Assembly (NCBI GenBank): GCA_031257565.1
Contig: JAIROL010000080.1
Coordinates: 1-50,481 of the forward strand
Length of the DNA stretch: 50,481 nt
Direction of reading: 5' to 3'
Source of the DNA: Tannerella sp.
Lineage (GTDB): Bacteria; Bacteroidota; Bacteroidia; Bacteroidales; Tannerellaceae
Below, piece by piece: positions 47,680 through 50,481 of the stretch. The first letter of the stretch is position 1, and each line of letters opens with the position of its first letter. A program made the position numbers and the translations under genes. The notes beneath the pieces were generated by a model. The model was not told where the DNA came from and searched no databases. It worked only from the letters and a program-made list of their open reading frames with translations.

Positions 47680-48664
47680 GATGATAAATATTAGGATAAA
47701 CAAACGCATTTGTTGGTGAACACTTTTCTTGAAGTTCAGGATACATTGAACTTGTCAATCTAACGTACAGTTCTGTGGAAGATAAGCATTTATGCCCCAT
47801 GCAGGTAGATAAAATAGGCATGGCTGTATAGAGGTCTATACCATTTTTACTTAATTGTATCAACGAATGAACAGCGAAAGTATGCCGTAAGTCGTGGACT
47901 CTTGGTCCATGAGACTTGCCATGATGCGGAATGCCACATTTTTCCAATAACTGTCGAAACATACCATATACGGAATGACTCACCACTCTACCTCCATCCG
48001 CTTTGATAAAGTACAGTGATTCGAGCAAAGAAATTCCCCGGACAGGTAGTTTTGATTTGTAATATTCATATTGATTTAGGGTCAACATAAGTGATTCACT
48101 TATTGGGACAAGCCTGTCTGAACCATTTTTTGTTTTCCGTATATGTATGTATTTCTCATCTTTATTAATATCCTTATTCCGGATTGATACAGCCTCTGAT
48201 ATGCGTAATCCCGTCCCATAAAGGACGCGAAGCAATGCAGGCATTGCAAACAACATACTGTGAGTATGATGCACTTTTAGTTTCCATGTATCACATTCAT
48301 GGAAGATTCTATTTATTTGGTCAACTGTAAAAATATATGGCACAAAACTTTTAGGCTCTTTCCTTGGTAGCTGTGGTACGAAAGTGTTATAGCCATTTCT
48401 GTTCATGTATCGGGCAAACATAGACCAAACCGTAAGTTTTTGATATATGGTACTTGGAGAGTTGTTTGTTAATGACTTTCGCCATTTCTCAACGAACTCG
48501 GGTGTCATTTCGGGTTGGGACAATTTTTCTGCGATAGCAAAACGGTCTAACTCCTTAAAGCATTTTTTTAACCATCTGCAATCTTGTCCAGTGGCGGTTT
48601 TCAAGTTCAAAAACTGCTCCATTGCACAGGCAAAAGAACTTGAGAAGCAATAATCTTTATTCAT
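47672..48664 (-). CDS. Trio 3 recombinase B (tyrosine recombinase)
   Basis: 330 aa from ATG 48664 (MNKDYCFSSSFACAMEQFLNLKTATGQDC), whose ATGAATAA overlaps the A stop by 8 nt. Catalytic residues are intact: YGTGLRISEAVSIRNKD (Arg I), RKTKNGSDRLVPI (Lys), RVHDLRHTFAVHSL (box II), MGHKCLSSTELYVRL (box III, Tyr). It has the same B-type insertion between box II and III as trio 2 (SKNGIDLYTAMPILSTC). Related to but clearly diverged from trio 2 B, so the trios are separate arrivals rather than recent duplicates. Confidence 0.9.
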   Translation of the reverse strand: MNKDYCFSSSFACAMEQFLNLKTATGQDCRWLKKCFKELDRFAIAEKLSQPEMTPEFVEKWRKSLTNNSPSTIYQKLTVWSMFARYMNRNGYNTFVPQLPRKEPKSFVPYIFTVDQINRIFHECDTWKLKVHHTHSMLFAMPALLRVLYGTGLRISEAVSIRNKDINKDEKYIHIRKTKNGSDRLVPISESLMLTLNQYEYYKSKLPVRGISLLESLYFIKADGGRVVSHSVYGMFRQLLEKCGIPHHGKSHGPRVHDLRHTFAVHSLIQLSKNGIDLYTAMPILSTCMGHKCLSSTELYVRLTSSMYPELQEKCSPTNAFVYPNIYHHE

Positions 48665-49898
48665 AAAATACTCCTCCTTCCTGCGTATAAAATGATTCAT
48701 CAACACTCGGTACTGGTAAGGCACAACTTAAAAGAGATTTTAAATCGATTTTTAAGTATGTCAATGTCGTTTGCGTTTTCTTATGTCCTAATACTTCAGA
48801 TATGGTTGGTATGGTTTCCCCGTTTGTCAACATACATGCGGCAAGGCTATGACGCATTGAGTGAGATCCATGATGACGGTTGCCGGTATCCACGGATGAA
48901 TGTTGTATTATTTGGGATATTACGCTACTTATTCCAGACGATATTATTTCATCATACGGAGTAACTGCGCATAGGAAAATTTGTTGACTCCCTGATTTCG
49001 GGCGACCATTACGCAGATAATCAATGATGGCATTACCCACTTCAGGCAATAAAGGCAGTTCGATTATTTTGCCGGTTTTATTCATGGTGAGCGTAATTTT
49101 ACTCGTATCCCAGTTTATATCCGAAAATTTAAGTGTTGCTATGTCAGATGCCCTTAATCCAAGACGGGTAGCTAAAAGCAGTATCGCATAGTTGCGTTTT
49201 CCCAGCGGATTTGCACAGCTCACAGACTCCTCTATTCTAACTATTTCCTCCTTGTTGTAGCAGGACGGTATCTTTTCTTTTTTGATAACAGGTATTGTAT
49301 TGAATAATTCTTGATAATCTCTATCCACAATACCCTCGATGTGCCAAAATCTAAATATGCTACGTAATGTACTTATGCAATTAGGCAGATCTGTTCTCCG
49401 CGATGAGACGTAACGAACGATGTCTGGCTCTGAAATCATACTGATATCATTTACCCCATTGGTTGACAAGTTCATTAAGAATCCACTTAAATGCAGCCTA
49501 TGACGTTCAAGCGTTGACTTGGCTCTTCTCTGATTTTGTAGATGCAAAAGGAATTTTTTCATTTCTTTGCCAATTATGCCATCTAAAGGATGTACTGTTG
49601 GGACAGTACGCCTCTTACTGATAGCTCCGAACATCAGCATGTCATCTAATACATCTATGGCTCGTATCCTATCACGAGTCGGATTTTCCTGTGGATTCTC
49701 CGTTAAATAAGTGTTCCGATACTCCAAGCCTATACTAACATCATAAATGTATAAGCCTTTTTCTTGCATGAATGGGATGATGCCGTTATTCCAACGGCAT
49801 TGATATTCCCGAATCCTGTCTTCTGAATAGTTATGCCCACGAAAAAAGGACAAACAATCTTTAATGAGTTGCGTAATTGGTAATTCTTTCATTTCCAT
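48657..49898 (-). CDS. Trio 3 recombinase A (tyrosine recombinase)
   Basis: 413 aa from ATG 49898 (MEMKELPITQLIKDCLSFFRGHNYSEDRI); an upstream extension to 49976 runs into the element end and is unlikely. Long N-terminal core-binding region, then RLGLRASDIATLKF (Arg I), MNKTGKIIELPLL (Lys), HGSHSMRHSLAACMLTNG (box II), EVLGHKKTQTTLTYLKID (box III, Tyr): intact. Its closest relative in the window is trio 2 A. With an intact A and B but truncated C, trio 3 is probably no longer autonomous. Confidence 0.9.
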   Translation of the reverse strand: MEMKELPITQLIKDCLSFFRGHNYSEDRIREYQCRWNNGIIPFMQEKGLYIYDVSIGLEYRNTYLTENPQENPTRDRIRAIDVLDDMLMFGAISKRRTVPTVHPLDGIIGKEMKKFLLHLQNQRRAKSTLERHRLHLSGFLMNLSTNGVNDISMISEPDIVRYVSSRRTDLPNCISTLRSIFRFWHIEGIVDRDYQELFNTIPVIKKEKIPSCYNKEEIVRIEESVSCANPLGKRNYAILLLATRLGLRASDIATLKFSDINWDTSKITLTMNKTGKIIELPLLPEVGNAIIDYLRNGRPKSGSQQIFLCAVTPYDEIISSGISSVISQIIQHSSVDTGNRHHGSHSMRHSLAACMLTNGETIPTISEVLGHKKTQTTLTYLKIDLKSLLSCALPVPSVDESFYTQEGGVFYE

Positions 49899-49941
49899 AT
49901 TTATTTTAATTGTAAGGCAATATCGCCTACGCAAAATAACA

Positions 49942-50029
49942 TTATGGGAAGATATTATGCAAAGTGCTGATTTCATTGCTTTGATAATTAATAACTTGTA
50001 TCGAATCTATACTCGATACTTTCCATAAT
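49942..50029. repeat. Outer end of trio 3
   Basis: ATTATGGGAAGAT (49942-49954) and its near inverse ACTTTCCATAAT (50018-50029) are spaced like the AATATGGGGAGTG / CACTTCCCATATT arms of trio 2. An inner palindrome GTATCGA (49998-50004) / TCGATAC (50013-50019) is also present. The block marks where trio 3 sequence gives way to conjugative-transposon sequence. The corresponding inner end would lie beyond the lost half of its C gene. Confidence 0.5.
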
Positions 50030-50188
50030 TTTTTTCTTTCCATAAAACAACTGACTGTCTTTGTGCCTGTAATCATACTGATACAGTACTGTTTCCGGAC
50101 GATGTGAGGGGCGGAATGCCGTATAATTTTCTTCGCCCGGTCTGCAAACGGAACACCCGTTTTGATTGATTGAATTTTCTGTATTCAT
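49988..50188 (-). pseudogene. DUF3873-like conjugative-transposon protein, 3' end replaced
   Basis: The first 50 codons (QNGCSVCRPGEENYTAFRPSHRPETVLYQYDYRHKDSQLF) match DUF3873, a small cytoplasmic protein of unknown function common in Bacteroides conjugative transposons. Normally a 'ptLeeCr' type ending follows, but here the frame continues GKKKIMESIEYRFDTSY, which is trio 3 end sequence. Trio 3 therefore appears inserted near 50040, cutting the gene. It shows that DNA to the right is again conjugative transposon. Confidence 0.6.
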
Positions 50189-50237
50189 GTTCTTTATAGG
50201 GGCGGGATGTTCCCACCCCCCTGTTAATACTCTTTAT

Positions 50238-50480
50238 TTAACTGTTAAATTCCTTTTTTCTGCTCTTATATTTATAATCTACAAAATACTGCATACCGTT
50301 GTCGGGGTCGTCAATGTAATATCCCGACCAGTCTGTCGGCATGAGTCGAGTTGCGTTGCCGGCATATTCAATAACCGGAGGTATTTTTATCCATTCGCCT
50401 GACTTTTCACCCGGTACAAATTCACGGCTGTAACATTGGAAATATGTTATCATGACACTGTTTGTGTCTTTTGTCGGCAT
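50238..50480 (-). CDS. Hypothetical protein, possibly conjugative-transposon cargo
   Basis: An 80-aa frame starting MPTKDTNSVMITYFQCYSREFVPGEKSGEWIKI and ending YKSRKKEFNS. No signal peptide or membrane segment; it is rich in aromatic and charged residues. I do not recognise a family. It lies upstream of, and on the same strand as, the DUF3873-like gene, the normal arrangement for small accessory genes of these elements. The start is one base from the window edge, so a longer N-terminus outside cannot be excluded. Confidence 0.5.
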   Translation of the reverse strand: MPTKDTNSVMITYFQCYSREFVPGEKSGEWIKIPPVIEYAGNATRLMPTDWSGYYIDDPDNGMQYFVDYKYKSRKKEFNS

Positions 50481-50481
50481 C

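Larger units (their letters stand above)
36479..50481. mobile_element. Conjugative transposon segment (CTnDOT-like), fragmentary
   Basis: Relaxase C-terminus, intact MobC and a DUF3873 gene show that this interval derives from a Bacteroides-type integrative conjugative element. About 10.5 kb of it (39469-50029) is occupied by recombinase trios and IS remnants. No att site or transfer (tra) gene is in the window; the element's left end is lost at the xylanase joint and its right end lies outside. Confidence 0.7.

Overview
The window looks like chromosomal DNA of a Bacteroidales bacterium. It has a hybrid two-component sensor, paired SusC/SusD-type outer-membrane proteins, secreted glycoside hydrolases with Bacteroidetes lipoprotein signals, a type-IX-secretion-like C-terminus on one enzyme, and promoters resembling the Bacteroidetes TTTG / TAnnTTTG consensus. 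No rRNA or tRNA gene was seen. Species cannot be named from this evidence.

Bases 1-37,000 form a xylan/arabinoxylan utilisation locus on the + strand. After a transposase remnant comes a hybrid two-component system regulator (253-4137). It is followed by an enzyme block: GH43, GH2, a GH3 stub, GH43-CBM6, a CE1-type esterase and a GH127/GH146 beta-L-arabinofuranosidase. A three-gene ABC-ATPase cassette of the ABC-three-component (DUF2326) type interrupts the locus at 13662-16556. The locus resumes with a lipoprotein GH43, an HU-like protein followed by a GACGTCCG repeat array, two SusC/SusD pairs, a surface-binding lipoprotein, a GH10-like protein with two inserted CBM modules, a GH98 xylanase, and a second GH10. 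The logic is the usual one: the sensor detects xylan oligosaccharides, surface endo-enzymes (GH98, GH10) cut the chain, SusC/D import it, and periplasmic GH43/GH2/GH127/esterase enzymes strip side chains. The first GH10 has lost its catalytic nucleophile.

At about 36476 the locus stops abruptly. The second gene, a GH10-GH43 fusion, is joined in frame, a few dozen residues into its GH43 part, to the C-terminal two thirds of a CTnDOT-type relaxase (MobB), followed by an intact MobC coupling protein. The rest of the window (36479-50481) is therefore conjugative-transposon DNA, itself riddled with smaller elements.

Inside it, 39469-50029 is a pile-up of tyrosine recombinases: a decayed A-type fragment, an IS66 remnant, and three complete or near-complete three-recombinase cassettes resembling 'recombinase in trio' (RIT) elements. 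Trio 1 is on +, trios 2 and 3 on -. Each has A (about 410 aa), B (about 320-330 aa) and C (full length 342 aa) recombinases with overlapping start/stop codons. Trio 2 is bounded by a perfect 36-bp inverted repeat. Each copy of that repeat truncates the C recombinase of a neighbouring trio, exactly at the Arg codon of its HxxR box. Conjugative-transposon sequence (a truncated DUF3873 gene) reappears to the right.

The most noteworthy points are the trio stack and its apparent targeting of the recombinase box II codon, the nucleophile-less GH10, the xylanase-relaxase chimera, and the defence-like cassette inside a polysaccharide locus. The chimera and the trio stack could partly be assembly artefacts and need read-level confirmation.
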